From an uncultured Faecalibacterium sp. (GTDB taxonomy: Bacteria; Bacillota; Clostridia; Oscillospirales; Ruminococcaceae), in the NCBI GenBank assembly GCA_937917475.1, contig CALDNF010000207.1:1-8859 (forward strand): a DNA stretch of 8,859 nt. Reading direction: 5' to 3'. Numbering within the stretch: position 1 is the stretch's first letter; each line of letters opens with the position of its first letter. The notes beneath the pieces were generated by a model, which saw nothing but the letters and a program-made list of their open reading frames with translations, was not told where the DNA came from and made no database searches. Positions 1 to 7,501 of this stretch are shown one piece after another. Made by a program: the position numbers and the translations under genes.

Positions 1-2
1 CC

Positions 3-1121
3 CCGCCTGCACCCGCTCTGCCTGCGGGAGAGTGGCGGGCGGTCTGGGTGAGCTATCTGGAATGGGCCTCCATGGATTTTTCTTCCGAAGCTGCCTTCCG
101 GGCCGGAGCCGCTGAGATGATGGACCGCTGCGCCGCTCTGGGGCTGAACACCATACTGGCGCAGGTGCGGCCTTTCGGGGATGCCCTTTACCGCAGCAGT
201 CTTTTCCCTTGGAGCCATCTCTGCACCGGTGTGCAGGGACAGGACCCCGGGTTCGACCCGCTGGATGTCCTCATCACCGAAGCCCACGCCCGGGGGCTCT
301 CGCTGGAAGGCTGGGTCAACCCCTACCGGCTGCGGAGTTCTGCCGCCCTGCCGCCCAATCTTGCCGAAAATAATCTTGCCACTATCCACCCCGAGTGGGT
401 CTGCACTGTGGGGGATGGGCTCTATCTGAACCCCGCCATCCCGGAAGCCGCCGACTATGTTGTGCAGGGCGTGGCCGAGCTGGTGGAAAACTACCCGCTG
501 GACGGCATCCACTTTGATGATTATTTTTACCCCACCACCGCACCGGAGCTGGATGCGGCTCAATTTGCCGCCTCCGGGGCCGGAGACCTTGCCCGCTGGC
601 GGCGGGAAAACGTGACCCGTCTGGTGCAGGCCGTTCATGACACCACCAAAGCTGCCGACCCCACCCTCCGGTTCGGCATCAGCCCTCAAGGCAACCCGGA
701 CAACGATCTGAACGAACAGTACAGCGACATTTCCCGCTGGCTGAACCCCGGGGAGGGGGGATCCATTGTGGATTACCTTTGTCCGCAGGTCTATTGGGGC
801 TACGGCTATACCCTCCGCTCCGGCAGCACCCGGTTCGGGTTTGAAAACATCGTGCCCGAGTGGCTGGCCATGCCCCGGGCCGAGAACGTGGCCCTGTATT
901 TCGGGCTGGGTGCCTACCGCATCGGCACCGGCGACGGCGGGGCCAACGAGGACAGCGTGAGCCAGTGGTCCACCGGGTCTGCGCTGGCCCGGCAGGTGGC
1001 CGACCTGCGGGCGCAGGGTGCAGGGGGCTGGGCTCTGTACCGGTATGATTCACTGTTCCGGTCCGCCCTGCCGGAGCTGGCTGAACAGGAAGTAACTGCT
1101 CTGACGGAACTTCTCGCCTGA
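3..1121 (+). CDS. GHL10/DUF187 family glycosyl hydrolase-like protein, 5' partial
   Basis: This is the C-terminal 372 residues of a family 10-like glycosyl hydrolase (GHL10, DUF187), a TIM-barrel family. Its characterised E. coli member DigH (YddW) cleaves denuded peptidoglycan strands; the substrate here is not visible. The frame is open to the left edge. A GTG at 48 could be read as a start, but it has no ribosome site and would cut off the conserved first strand, read here as GEWRAVWVSYLEW, so the true start lies outside. A Pro/Ala-rich stretch just before it looks like a linker after an export signal. Family marks in order are ILAQVRPFGDALY, EGWVNPYRL, DGIHFDDYFYP with paired acids, FGISPQGN and CPQVYWGYGY. 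The gene ends 39 bases before the next one, with no terminator or promoter between, so it is probably the upstream member of the same operon. The family call is firm; the biochemical role is inferred. Confidence 0.88.
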   Translation, partial: PPAPALPAGEWRAVWVSYLEWASMDFSSEAAFRAGAAEMMDRCAALGLNTILAQVRPFGDALYRSSLFPWSHLCTGVQGQDPGFDPLDVLITEAHARGLSLEGWVNPYRLRSSAALPPNLAENNLATIHPEWVCTVGDGLYLNPAIPEAADYVVQGVAELVENYPLDGIHFDDYFYPTTAPELDAAQFAASGAGDLARWRRENVTRLVQAVHDTTKAADPTLRFGISPQGNPDNDLNEQYSDISRWLNPGEGGSIVDYLCPQVYWGYGYTLRSGSTRFGFENIVPEWLAMPRAENVALYFGLGAYRIGTGDGGANEDSVSQWSTGSALARQVADLRAQGAGGWALYRYDSLFRSALPELAEQEVTALTELLA

Positions 1122-1145
1122 TGCAGATGGGACCCAGAGCAAAAC

Positions 1146-1151
1146 AGGAGG
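1146..1151 (+). promoter_or_regulatory. Ribosome binding site deciding a TTG start
   Basis: A perfect AGGAGG lies nine bases before the TTG at 1161. No ATG or GTG in this frame lies near it, so it fixes TTG as the start of the reversed-order GH3 gene. Confidence 0.8.
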
Positions 1152-1160
1152 CATTGAACA

Positions 1161-4058
1161 TTGCTGAGCATCGATATCGCCGACGTGGCCCGGGTAGTCC
1201 GGTCCTGCCTGCCCGGCCTGATTCCCTTTGCAGTCACGGCAACAGCCGCCCTTGCGGCAAGGCGGCTGACCCGCAGAAAAAGTAGTTCCTTCCGGAAGCT
1301 GGTCTCGGCACAGCGGCTCCTTGCCCTGCTGCTTGCACTGGGTCTCTCGGTGAACCTCATCTGCCTCGGGCCCATGTCCACCATGCTCACGCTGTCCAGG
1401 GAAAAAGGCAGCGTTTCCGCCGAGACCGCCGCCGCTGCCATGGAAAAAGCCGTAGAAATTGCACAGGAGGGCATCGTCCTTCTGAAAAACGACTCTGCGG
1501 ACCTGCCCATGGAGCCCGGGAAAAAGCTGAACGTCTTTGGCTGGGCCTCCACCAACCCCTGCTACGGCGGCACCGGCTCCGGCGGACTGAGCGATGCCTA
1601 CCCCAAAACCTCTCTGCTGGACAGTCTGACTCAGGCGGGCTTTGTGCTCAACGACGCCCTGTCCGATTTTTACACTGCCTACCGGGCTGACCGCCCGGCG
1701 GTGGGGATGTTCACGCAGGACTGGACCCTTCCGGAACCGCCTGCATCTGCCTACACGCAGGAGATGCTGGACGGTGCCCGGGCCTTTTCCGGAAAAGCCA
1801 TCCTCGTCATCACCCGGGTGGGTGGGGAAGGGGCTGACCTGCCCACCGACATGACTGCTGTGGAAAACCGCAGCTGGAACGACGGCTCCTCTTATCAGTG
1901 CAGCACTGAATATCAGCAGAATTCTACGGAATATCCGGATTTTGAAGTGGGGGAACACTTTCTTGAGCTGAGCCGCACCAAGCGGGATCTGGTGCAGCTG
2001 GTGTGCAGCAATTTCAGCGATGTTACGGTGATCTACAACGGTGCCAACCCCATGGAGCTGGGCTGGGTGGAGGAACATCCTCAGATCAAAAGCGTGCTCT
2101 GGGTACCCGGGGCCGGTCACGACGGTTTCAAGGCGGTGGGGCAGATTCTTTCCGGCGAGGTCAACCCTTCCGGCAAAACCGCCGACACCTTTGTCTATGA
2201 CCTGACCCAAACGCCCACATGGAACAACTTCGGCGCATTTTTATACGATAACATGGAAGAATTCACCGCAAAAGAATTCAACCAGACCCTGACGCCCTCC
2301 TTTGTGAATTACACCGAGGGGATCTACGTCGGCTATAAATATTACGAAACTGCCGCCAAAGAAGGTGTTCTTGACTACGCCGCCGCCGTGCAGTATCCCT
2401 TTGGCTACGGCCTGAGCTACACCACCTTCCGGCAGGAGATGGGGCCCCTGACCGACACCGGCGATGCCCTTTCTTTTAACGTTACCGTGACCAACACCGG
2501 CTCGGTGGCCGGAAAAGATGTGGTGGAAGTCTATTACGACCCGCCCTATACCAATGGCGGCGTCGAGAAAGCGTCGGCCAACCTCATCGCCTTTGAAAAG
2601 ACTGGTCTGCTGGAACCCGGGAAGTCCGAGACGCTGACCATTACCTTCCGCAAAGAGGAGATGGCCTCCTACGATGCCCACAGCGCAGGCTGCTATGTTC
2701 TGGAAGCGGGGGACTATGCAATCAGCCTGAACAGCGACTCCCACACAGTTCTTGCGGCGCAGAGCTGTACCATTCCCGAGACCATCGTTTACGACAGCTC
2801 CAACCCCCGCAGTTCCGACGACGCTGCCGCTGTCAATCAATTTGATTCCGCCGCCGGGGAGCTGATTTACCTCTCCCGGGCCGACCACTTTGCAAACTAC
2901 GAAAAAGCCACTGCCGCCCCCGGCAGCCATTCCATGCCGGATGCGCAGAAAGCAGCCTTCCTCAATTCCTCCAACTACGACCCCGCCGCAGAGGATGACC
3001 CCAACGCCGCAATGCCGGTCACCGGTGCCAGAAACGGCATGGAACTCAGCGAGCTGCGGGGTGCCCGCTACGATGACCCCCGCTGGGAGCCTCTGCTGGA
3101 TCAGCTGAGCATTTCCGACATGGACCGCCTGACCGCCCGGGCCGGGTATCAGACCCCCGCCATCTCCTCTGTGGGCAAGCCTGCCGCTGTGGATGCCGAT
3201 GGGCCCTCCTCGGTCTACAGCAATTTTTCGGGCCAGAGCTCTGTCGCCTTTCCCTCTGCCGTCATGCTGGCGAACACATGGAACAAAGCCCTTGCTTTTG
3301 ATTACGGCAGCTGCATGGCAAAAATGGCCAGCGAGCTTGGCATCTCCGGCTGGTATGCCCCCGCCCTCAACATCCACCGCTCCGCTTTCGGCGGGCGGGC
3401 CTTTGAATATTACTCCGAGGATAGTCTGCTGACCGGAAAACTGGCTGCACAGGTGGTGCGGGCTGCCAAAGAGGGGGGCGTTTACACCTTTCTCAAGCAC
3501 TTTGCCCTGAACGAGCAGGAGACCCGCCGCTGTGATATGCTTTGCACCTGGGCCGACGAGCAGGCCATCCGGGAAATTTATCTCCGGCCCTTTGAGCTGG
3601 CCGTCAAGGAAGGCGGGGCCACCGCCGTTATGAGCTCCTTCAACTACATCGGCACGGTATATGCCGGAGGCTGCCCTGCACTGCTGAAAAACGTTCTTCG
3701 GAACGAATGGGGATTCCGGGGCATGGTCATCACCGACACCTTCAAAAATACCACCTTCCAGAACGGCGACCAGCTCATCCGCTCCGGAAACGACGCCTGC
3801 CTTGTAGCCTACGAAAACCCGGACGCTCACCTGAAAGTGCGCAGTGCATCCGGTGTGCTGGCCCTGCGCACCGCAAGCAAAAACATTCTGTACACCGTCG
3901 TCAACAGCAATGCCTGCACACCCGGGGCCAAAAATCAGACGCCCGGATGGAAATTTCTTCTTTTTGCCGCAGATACCGCCGGAGTGGTATGTCTGGCTTT
4001 CTGCGAGTATTGGTCCGTCAAAAATTACAGGAAACGAAACGCAGCGGCACGGGACTGA
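1161..4058 (+). CDS. Membrane-anchored GH3 glycosidase with reversed domain order (C-domain before TIM barrel)
   Basis: A retaining family 3 exo-beta-glycosidase, likely beta-glucosidase or beta-xylosidase type, of 965 residues. Domain order is the reverse of the usual: two hydrophobic helices (about 15-34 and 51-75), the GH3 alpha/beta C-domain (about 95-420, with GIVLLKN and the acid/base loop GGEGADLPTD, candidate E223), a fibronectin-III-like domain (about 435-530), a linker, then the TIM barrel (about 640-920, ending YTVVNSNA). Catalytic and binding marks in the barrel are DADGPSS (D680), GGRAFEYYSED (R746), FLKHFALNEQE (K779, H780) and GMVITDT (nucleophile D859). A last hydrophobic helix (about 931-949) is followed by a basic tail. 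By the positive-inside rule, the basic loop between helices 1 and 2 and the C-tail are cytoplasmic, leaving the catalytic body outside and tethered at both ends. Reversed GH3 enzymes are known from Butyrivibrio and Ruminococcus. The start is TTG behind AGGAGG. The next gene follows after 24 bases. Exact substrate cannot be read. Confidence 0.93.
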   Translation: MLSIDIADVARVVRSCLPGLIPFAVTATAALAARRLTRRKSSSFRKLVSAQRLLALLLALGLSVNLICLGPMSTMLTLSREKGSVSAETAAAAMEKAVEIAQEGIVLLKNDSADLPMEPGKKLNVFGWASTNPCYGGTGSGGLSDAYPKTSLLDSLTQAGFVLNDALSDFYTAYRADRPAVGMFTQDWTLPEPPASAYTQEMLDGARAFSGKAILVITRVGGEGADLPTDMTAVENRSWNDGSSYQCSTEYQQNSTEYPDFEVGEHFLELSRTKRDLVQLVCSNFSDVTVIYNGANPMELGWVEEHPQIKSVLWVPGAGHDGFKAVGQILSGEVNPSGKTADTFVYDLTQTPTWNNFGAFLYDNMEEFTAKEFNQTLTPSFVNYTEGIYVGYKYYETAAKEGVLDYAAAVQYPFGYGLSYTTFRQEMGPLTDTGDALSFNVTVTNTGSVAGKDVVEVYYDPPYTNGGVEKASANLIAFEKTGLLEPGKSETLTITFRKEEMASYDAHSAGCYVLEAGDYAISLNSDSHTVLAAQSCTIPETIVYDSSNPRSSDDAAAVNQFDSAAGELIYLSRADHFANYEKATAAPGSHSMPDAQKAAFLNSSNYDPAAEDDPNAAMPVTGARNGMELSELRGARYDDPRWEPLLDQLSISDMDRLTARAGYQTPAISSVGKPAAVDADGPSSVYSNFSGQSSVAFPSAVMLANTWNKALAFDYGSCMAKMASELGISGWYAPALNIHRSAFGGRAFEYYSEDSLLTGKLAAQVVRAAKEGGVYTFLKHFALNEQETRRCDMLCTWADEQAIREIYLRPFELAVKEGGATAVMSSFNYIGTVYAGGCPALLKNVLRNEWGFRGMVITDTFKNTTFQNGDQLIRSGNDACLVAYENPDAHLKVRSASGVLALRTASKNILYTVVNSNACTPGAKNQTPGWKFLLFAADTAGVVCLAFCEYWSVKNYRKRNAAARD

Positions 4059-4082
4059 GCCGCCGCAAACGAGGTATCCATT

Positions 4083-6521
4083 TTGGAGCTGAACCACGCA
4101 ACCATCCTCCGCACCCTCACCCTCGAGCAGAAATGCGCCCTGCTCAGCGGTGAGACCGTGTTCACTACCCGGGGATTCCCGCAAAAGGGCATCCCCTCCA
4201 TCACCCTCTCTGACGGCCCCAACGGTGTGCGAAAGCAGGCCGGAGCCGCCGACCATCTGGGATTGAATCCTTCGGAGCCCGCCACCTGCTTTCCTCCTTC
4301 GGCCACAGTGGCCAACAGCTGGGACCCCACCCTTGCGGAAGAGATCGGCAACGCTCTGGGAGAGGAAGCCGCTGCCCAGCAGGTGGCCGTCCTGCTGGGA
4401 CCGGGGCTGAACCTCAAGCGCAGCCCTCTCTGCGGGCGCAACTTTGAGTATTTTTCAGAAGATCCTTTCCTCTCCGGCAAAATGGCGGCAGGCTATGTCC
4501 GGGGCATCCAGAAAAACGGCATTGCCGCCTGTCCCAAGCACTTTGCCGTCAACAGTCAGGAACTGCGCCGGATGGCTTCAGATTCCATCTTGGACGAGCG
4601 GGCCCTCCGGGAACTTTACCTCACCGGCTTTGAGCTGGTGGTCCGGGAAGCCCGGCCCAAGTGCATCATGTCCTCCTATAACCTTGTCAATGGTCAATAC
4701 GCCAACGAGAACCGGCATCTTCTGGTGGACATCCTGCGGAACGAGTGGGGCTTTGCCGGAGCCGTCGTCACCGATTGGGGCGGTTCCAACGATCATGTTC
4801 TCGGCGTAAAAAACGGCTCCACGCTGGAAATGCCCTATCCGGGCTGTGATTCTATCCGGGAGCTGCTGACCGCTGTGAAAGAAAGAGCTCTCTCCGAAGC
4901 CGACCTCGACGCCCGGCTAGACGAACTGCTGACCCTTGTGCTGGACACCCATACCGCTGTGGAGAGAGCCCCCAAAACCTTTGATGCCGACGCCCATCAC
5001 GCCCTTGCCCGCCGGGCAGCGGCGGAAAGCATCGTTCTGCTGAAAAATGAGGGCGGACTGCTGCCCCTGAAGGCCGGAGAAACCGTAGCCGTCATCGGTG
5101 ATTTTGCCGAAACGCCCCGGTATCAGGGGGCAGGTTCCAGTGCGGTGAACTCCATCCGGGTGGACTCCCTGCTGGAACAGCTGGATGCCAGCGGCCTGCA
5201 CAGCGTAGGGTATGCTTCCGGCTTTGACCGGCAGGGCCGTCCGGACCCGGCCAAAAAGGCAGAAGCCGCTGCGCTGGCCGGGCAGGCAAATGTGGTGCTG
5301 CTCTGCCTTGGTCTGGACGAGCTGCGGGAGAGTGAGGGGATGGACCGGGCTGACATGGAGCTTGCCGCAAACCAGCTGGAACTGCTGAAAGCCGTCGCCG
5401 CCGTCAACCCCAATGTCGTGGTGCTGCTGAGTGCAGGGGCCTCTCTGGAAACGCCATGGCTGGCAGACTGCCGGGGGCTGGTCTACGGTGCACTGGGCGG
5501 GCAGGCGGGAGCCGGGGCCATGCTGGATGTGCTGACCGGTGTCGTCTGTCCCAGCGGCAGGCTGGCCGAGACCTGGGCCAACGCCTACGCCGACACTCCC
5601 GCAAGGGACAACTTTGCCGGTGAGGGGCGGCAGGTGGAGTACCGGGAGAGCCTTTTTGTGGGCTATCGGTATTACCAGACGGCAAATGTGCCGGTGGCTT
5701 TCCCATTTGGCTATGGTCTGAGCTACACCCGCTTTGAATACAGCGGCCTTGCGGCTGCGGCAGACAGCGTGACCTTTACCGTCAAAAACACCGGTTCCTG
5801 CGCCGGGGCCGAGGTGGTACAGCTCTACCTTGCAAAACCGGATTCCAAGCTCATCCGGCCCCGACAGGAGCTCAAGGGCTTTGCCAAAATCACCCTTGCC
5901 CCCGGCGAGAGCCGCACCGTCACGATTCCGCTGGACAAGACAGCCTTCCGGTACTGGAACACCCGGACAAACCGCTGGGAGGTCGAAGGCGGCGAATATG
6001 AAGTGCGGGTGGGTGCTTCCTGCGAGGACATCCGGCTCACCGCTGCCGTCACCATAGAAGGCACCCACGCCCCCGACCCCATCGCCGGGCTCAGCCTGCC
6101 CCACTACCGCACCGGCGACGTGACCCACGTCACTGACGCTGAATTTACCGCTCTTCTGGGCCGGAAGCGGCCCGAAGAAACGGTCAGAATCGACCGGAAC
6201 ATGACCCTTGGCGAGCTGAATCATGGCCGCAGCCCTCTGGGCTGGCTGGTCTGGGCGGTGCTGACCGCTCTGCTGTGCCGGAGCTTCCGGCGGGAACAGC
6301 CTGACCTGAACCTGTTGTTCCAATACAATATGCCTCTTCGTGCGCTGGCAAAAATGACCAACGGAGCCGTCAGCATGGGAATGGTGGACGGCCTTGTCTG
6401 GGAGCTGAAAGGCTTCTGGGGCGCAGGGCTGCTGCGGGTCTTGTACGAGGCCGTCAAAAACAGCATCCTCAACGCCCGGATGGAACGCCGCCTGCGGACA
6501 GAAAAGGAGGAACGTTCATGA
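4083..6521 (+). CDS. GH3 beta-glucosidase-type enzyme, conventional domain order, with hydrophobic C-terminal extension
   Basis: A family 3 retaining beta-glycosidase of 812 residues. The TIM barrel comes first (about 1-290): SDGPNGVR (D44), CGRNFEYFSEDP (R119), CPKHFAVNSQE (K152, H153) and VVTDWGG with nucleophile D231. The alpha/beta C-domain follows (about 305-545): ESIVLLKN and ESEGMDR, where E418 is the likely acid/base. The fibronectin-III-like domain (about 550-645) ends in GEYEVRVG. A tail of some 150 residues follows, with a hydrophobic stretch at about 718-732, a second amphipathic one at about 768-795 and a charged end; similar tails occur in clostridial GH3 proteins. There is no signal peptide, so it is probably cytoplasmic or attached to the inner membrane face. 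The start is TTG, eight bases after a modest GAGG, 24 bases after the previous gene; the stop overlaps the next start (ATGA). Family assignment is secure; the natural substrate (beta-glucoside, xyloside or other) is not determined. Confidence 0.94.
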   Translation: MELNHATILRTLTLEQKCALLSGETVFTTRGFPQKGIPSITLSDGPNGVRKQAGAADHLGLNPSEPATCFPPSATVANSWDPTLAEEIGNALGEEAAAQQVAVLLGPGLNLKRSPLCGRNFEYFSEDPFLSGKMAAGYVRGIQKNGIAACPKHFAVNSQELRRMASDSILDERALRELYLTGFELVVREARPKCIMSSYNLVNGQYANENRHLLVDILRNEWGFAGAVVTDWGGSNDHVLGVKNGSTLEMPYPGCDSIRELLTAVKERALSEADLDARLDELLTLVLDTHTAVERAPKTFDADAHHALARRAAAESIVLLKNEGGLLPLKAGETVAVIGDFAETPRYQGAGSSAVNSIRVDSLLEQLDASGLHSVGYASGFDRQGRPDPAKKAEAAALAGQANVVLLCLGLDELRESEGMDRADMELAANQLELLKAVAAVNPNVVVLLSAGASLETPWLADCRGLVYGALGGQAGAGAMLDVLTGVVCPSGRLAETWANAYADTPARDNFAGEGRQVEYRESLFVGYRYYQTANVPVAFPFGYGLSYTRFEYSGLAAAADSVTFTVKNTGSCAGAEVVQLYLAKPDSKLIRPRQELKGFAKITLAPGESRTVTIPLDKTAFRYWNTRTNRWEVEGGEYEVRVGASCEDIRLTAAVTIEGTHAPDPIAGLSLPHYRTGDVTHVTDAEFTALLGRKRPEETVRIDRNMTLGELNHGRSPLGWLVWAVLTALLCRSFRREQPDLNLLFQYNMPLRALAKMTNGAVSMGMVDGLVWELKGFWGAGLLRVLYEAVKNSILNARMERRLRTEKEERS

Positions 6522-7072
6522 ATTTCTGGAACCGTTTTGCCGCCCGGCATCCATCCGGGGCCCGCTGGGTGCGGGAGGGCGGGCTCTTTGTCCTTGTATC
6601 CGACCTCATCACCGTGTTCAAATATCTGCTGCTCCAATTCCTGCCCGGTGCTTTCAAGCACCTGCCGCTGGTGGATTTCGGCTGGCCGGGCGTGGAGGTG
6701 ACCCTCTTTGGTGAGACCTTTCAATGGAACATCCTTGGCTACAATGCTGCCCACGGCGGCCTGCCCTATTTCTGCGCCTACATGGTGGCCATGGTGCTGG
6801 GCGAGTGCATCAATTTTCCCATCCAGCGCAGTTTTGTGTTCCGCAGCAACGGAAATCTCACAAAGCAGATCTTCGGTTACGTCGTTGCCTTCTGCGGGAT
6901 CACCTGCATCGTCAACTCCATCAACTGCGTCTGGGTGGCCGCAGCAGGCCGTTTTGTGCCGGATTTTATCTACAACATTGGCACCACCCTGCTGAACGGC
7001 GGCGTTTCCATGGTGATCTTCTTTTTCGTGAACAGGCACCTTTTCCCGGAGGGCGCAGCCGCCCAAAACTAA
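6518..7072 (+). CDS. GtrA-like family membrane protein
   Basis: A 184-residue protein with four predicted membrane helices (about 20-42, 82-98, 116-140 and 150-171). The signature NFPIQRSFVFRSNGN at about 99-113, between helices 2 and 3, is typical of GtrA-like proteins (N-x3-R-x-(F/W)-x-F). GtrA members are thought to move or present polyprenyl-phosphate-linked sugars across the membrane for cell-surface glycosylation. AGGAGG lies seven bases before the ATG, and the ATG overlaps the stop of the GH3 gene by four bases, which suggests translational coupling. It is the last gene of the operon, and I see no clear terminator directly behind it. The insert between helices 1 and 2 (about 43-80) is longer than in minimal GtrA proteins. 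Why a GtrA protein is coupled to glycosidases is unknown; a role in sugar release or lipid-linked sugar recycling is inference only. Confidence 0.85.
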   Translation: MNFWNRFAARHPSGARWVREGGLFVLVSDLITVFKYLLLQFLPGAFKHLPLVDFGWPGVEVTLFGETFQWNILGYNAAHGGLPYFCAYMVAMVLGECINFPIQRSFVFRSNGNLTKQIFGYVVAFCGITCIVNSINCVWVAAAGRFVPDFIYNIGTTLLNGGVSMVIFFFVNRHLFPEGAAAQN

Positions 7073-7107
7073 GCGATCTCTCTTTCATTTTCTTCTTCAT
7101 TGCATCA

Positions 7108-7171
7108 TTGGACTGGACCATGCTAATTTTGCTTGACAAAACACAGCATTTCTTCTATACTGAGGACAGGA
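7108..7171 (+). repeat. Direct repeat copy 1: antitoxin RNA promoter region
   Basis: About 64 bases covering the antitoxin promoter and RNA start. They match 8338-8400 in the same orientation; the block TAATTTTGCTTGACAAA is identical, and the -10 region and following GA(G/A)GA(C/T)AGGAA are nearly so. Together the two copies bracket the toxin and XRE genes. Confidence 0.75.
7133..7161 (+). promoter_or_regulatory. Sigma-A-type promoter of the antisense antitoxin RNA
   Basis: TTGACA at 7133-7138, a 17-base spacer and TATACT at 7156-7161. This is near consensus, so strong constitutive transcription is expected, as is usual for type I antitoxin RNAs. The predicted start is about 7168. Confidence 0.85.
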
Positions 7172-7267
7172 AAAGGCACTGACTACCACGGTCAGCTCCT
7201 TACCGGTTTTTCAAGTCAAAAGATTGACTGCACGCGGTTAGGGAACTTTGGGCAGTCAATCTTTTTT
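7168..7267 (+). ncRNA. Probable antisense antitoxin RNA (RatA-like, type I toxin-antitoxin)
   Basis: About 100 nt lie between a near-consensus promoter and a strong intrinsic terminator, with no plausible open reading frame behind a ribosome site. The transcript runs against the 38-residue toxin gene and overlaps its last codons and the whole 3' untranslated region, the same geometry as TxpA/RatA of Bacillus subtilis. It contains a small stem (CTGAC 7179-7183 with GTCAG 7191-7195) and the long terminator stem, either of which could start pairing with the toxin mRNA. The ends are predicted from promoter and terminator spacing, not measured. The function is inferred from position and family resemblance. 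Confidence 0.75.
7218..7267 (+). terminator. Intrinsic terminator of the antitoxin RNA, shared with the toxin 3' end
   Basis: AAAAGATTGACTGC (7218-7231) pairs perfectly with GCAGTCAATCTTTT (7252-7265) around a 20-base loop, followed by a T run ending at 7267. On the minus strand the same stem lies directly behind and partly inside the toxin gene, with only four T residues, so it may also serve as a weaker toxin terminator. Confidence 0.85.
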
Positions 7268-7372
7268 CTTGTCGTCCTTATCCTTGTTGGAAATTTTCCA
7301 TGCAATATCAAAGGAATAATATGCTACGGTTACGACCAGCGTAATCAGAGCAATTACTTCAAGTAAAGTCAT
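7256..7372 (-). CDS. Putative holin-like / type I toxin, single membrane helix, 38 aa
   Basis: A 38-residue peptide starting MTLLEVIALITLVV and ending in a run of lysine and aspartate (NKDKDDKKKD). It has one membrane helix (about residues 3-22) and a charged tail, the plan of small membrane toxins called putative holin-like toxins in Firmicutes, which act by disturbing the inner membrane. AAGGAGG (7380-7386) lies seven bases before the ATG, a strong site. The gene is too short for usual gene finders. Its 3' end is overlapped by an antisense RNA from the opposite strand, and its leader carries self-complementary elements that could hide the ribosome site; both are typical of type I toxin-antitoxin loci. 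The XRE gene lies upstream on the same strand but is separated by a terminator, so the toxin probably has its own promoter near 7525-7553. Toxicity is inferred. Confidence 0.82.
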   Translation of the reverse strand: MTLLEVIALITLVVTVAYYSFDIAWKISNKDKDDKKKD

Positions 7373-7378
7373 GGCATC

Positions 7379-7454
7379 TCCTCCTTTCGCTTTGTGCGTC
7401 GGGAGGATTTTCTTTTAAGTACAACTGTCAAAAAGATATCGCCTTTCCCGACGC
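7379..7454 (-). promoter_or_regulatory. Toxin mRNA leader with alternative hairpins and an anti-Shine-Dalgarno
   Basis: Read on the minus strand, the leader holds TCCTCC (7407-7402), complementary to GGAGGA (7384-7379) inside the toxin ribosome site. A second, 9-bp perfect pairing joins TCCCGACGC (7404-7396) with GCGTCGGGA (7454-7446). The two pairings share bases 7402-7404 and compete, so one fold would hide the ribosome site and the other would free it. This is a sequence reading only; folding energies were not computed. Confidence 0.55.
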
Positions 7455-7501
7455 CAAGCCGGAAGAAGCGTGACCGCCTGTTTGGTAAATCAGTGCCTTT
7501 A

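Noticed and set aside
48..50. GTG as the start of the first gene
   Set aside because: There is no ribosome site, and the conserved WRAVWVSYLEW strand of the family crosses this codon, so the frame continues from outside the window.
1050..2210. A 386-codon minus-strand open frame over the gene junction
   Set aside because: It is antisense to the GHL10 and GH3 genes, with no motif or ribosome site.
2241..4256. A 671-codon open frame on the minus strand opposite the first GH3 gene
   Set aside because: It lies antisense to a clear GH3 gene, spans two plus-strand genes, has a composition rich in Gly and Val with no recognisable domain, and arises from third-position GC bias.
4917..6323. A 468-codon minus-strand open frame opposite the second GH3 gene
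   Set aside because: It has the same cause: an antisense shadow of a well-conserved GH3 gene, with no ribosome site and no family resemblance.
7133..7366. A 77-codon plus-strand open frame starting in the antitoxin promoter
   Set aside because: Its start is inside the -35 hexamer, and it runs through the antitoxin terminator and antisense to the toxin; there is no ribosome site.
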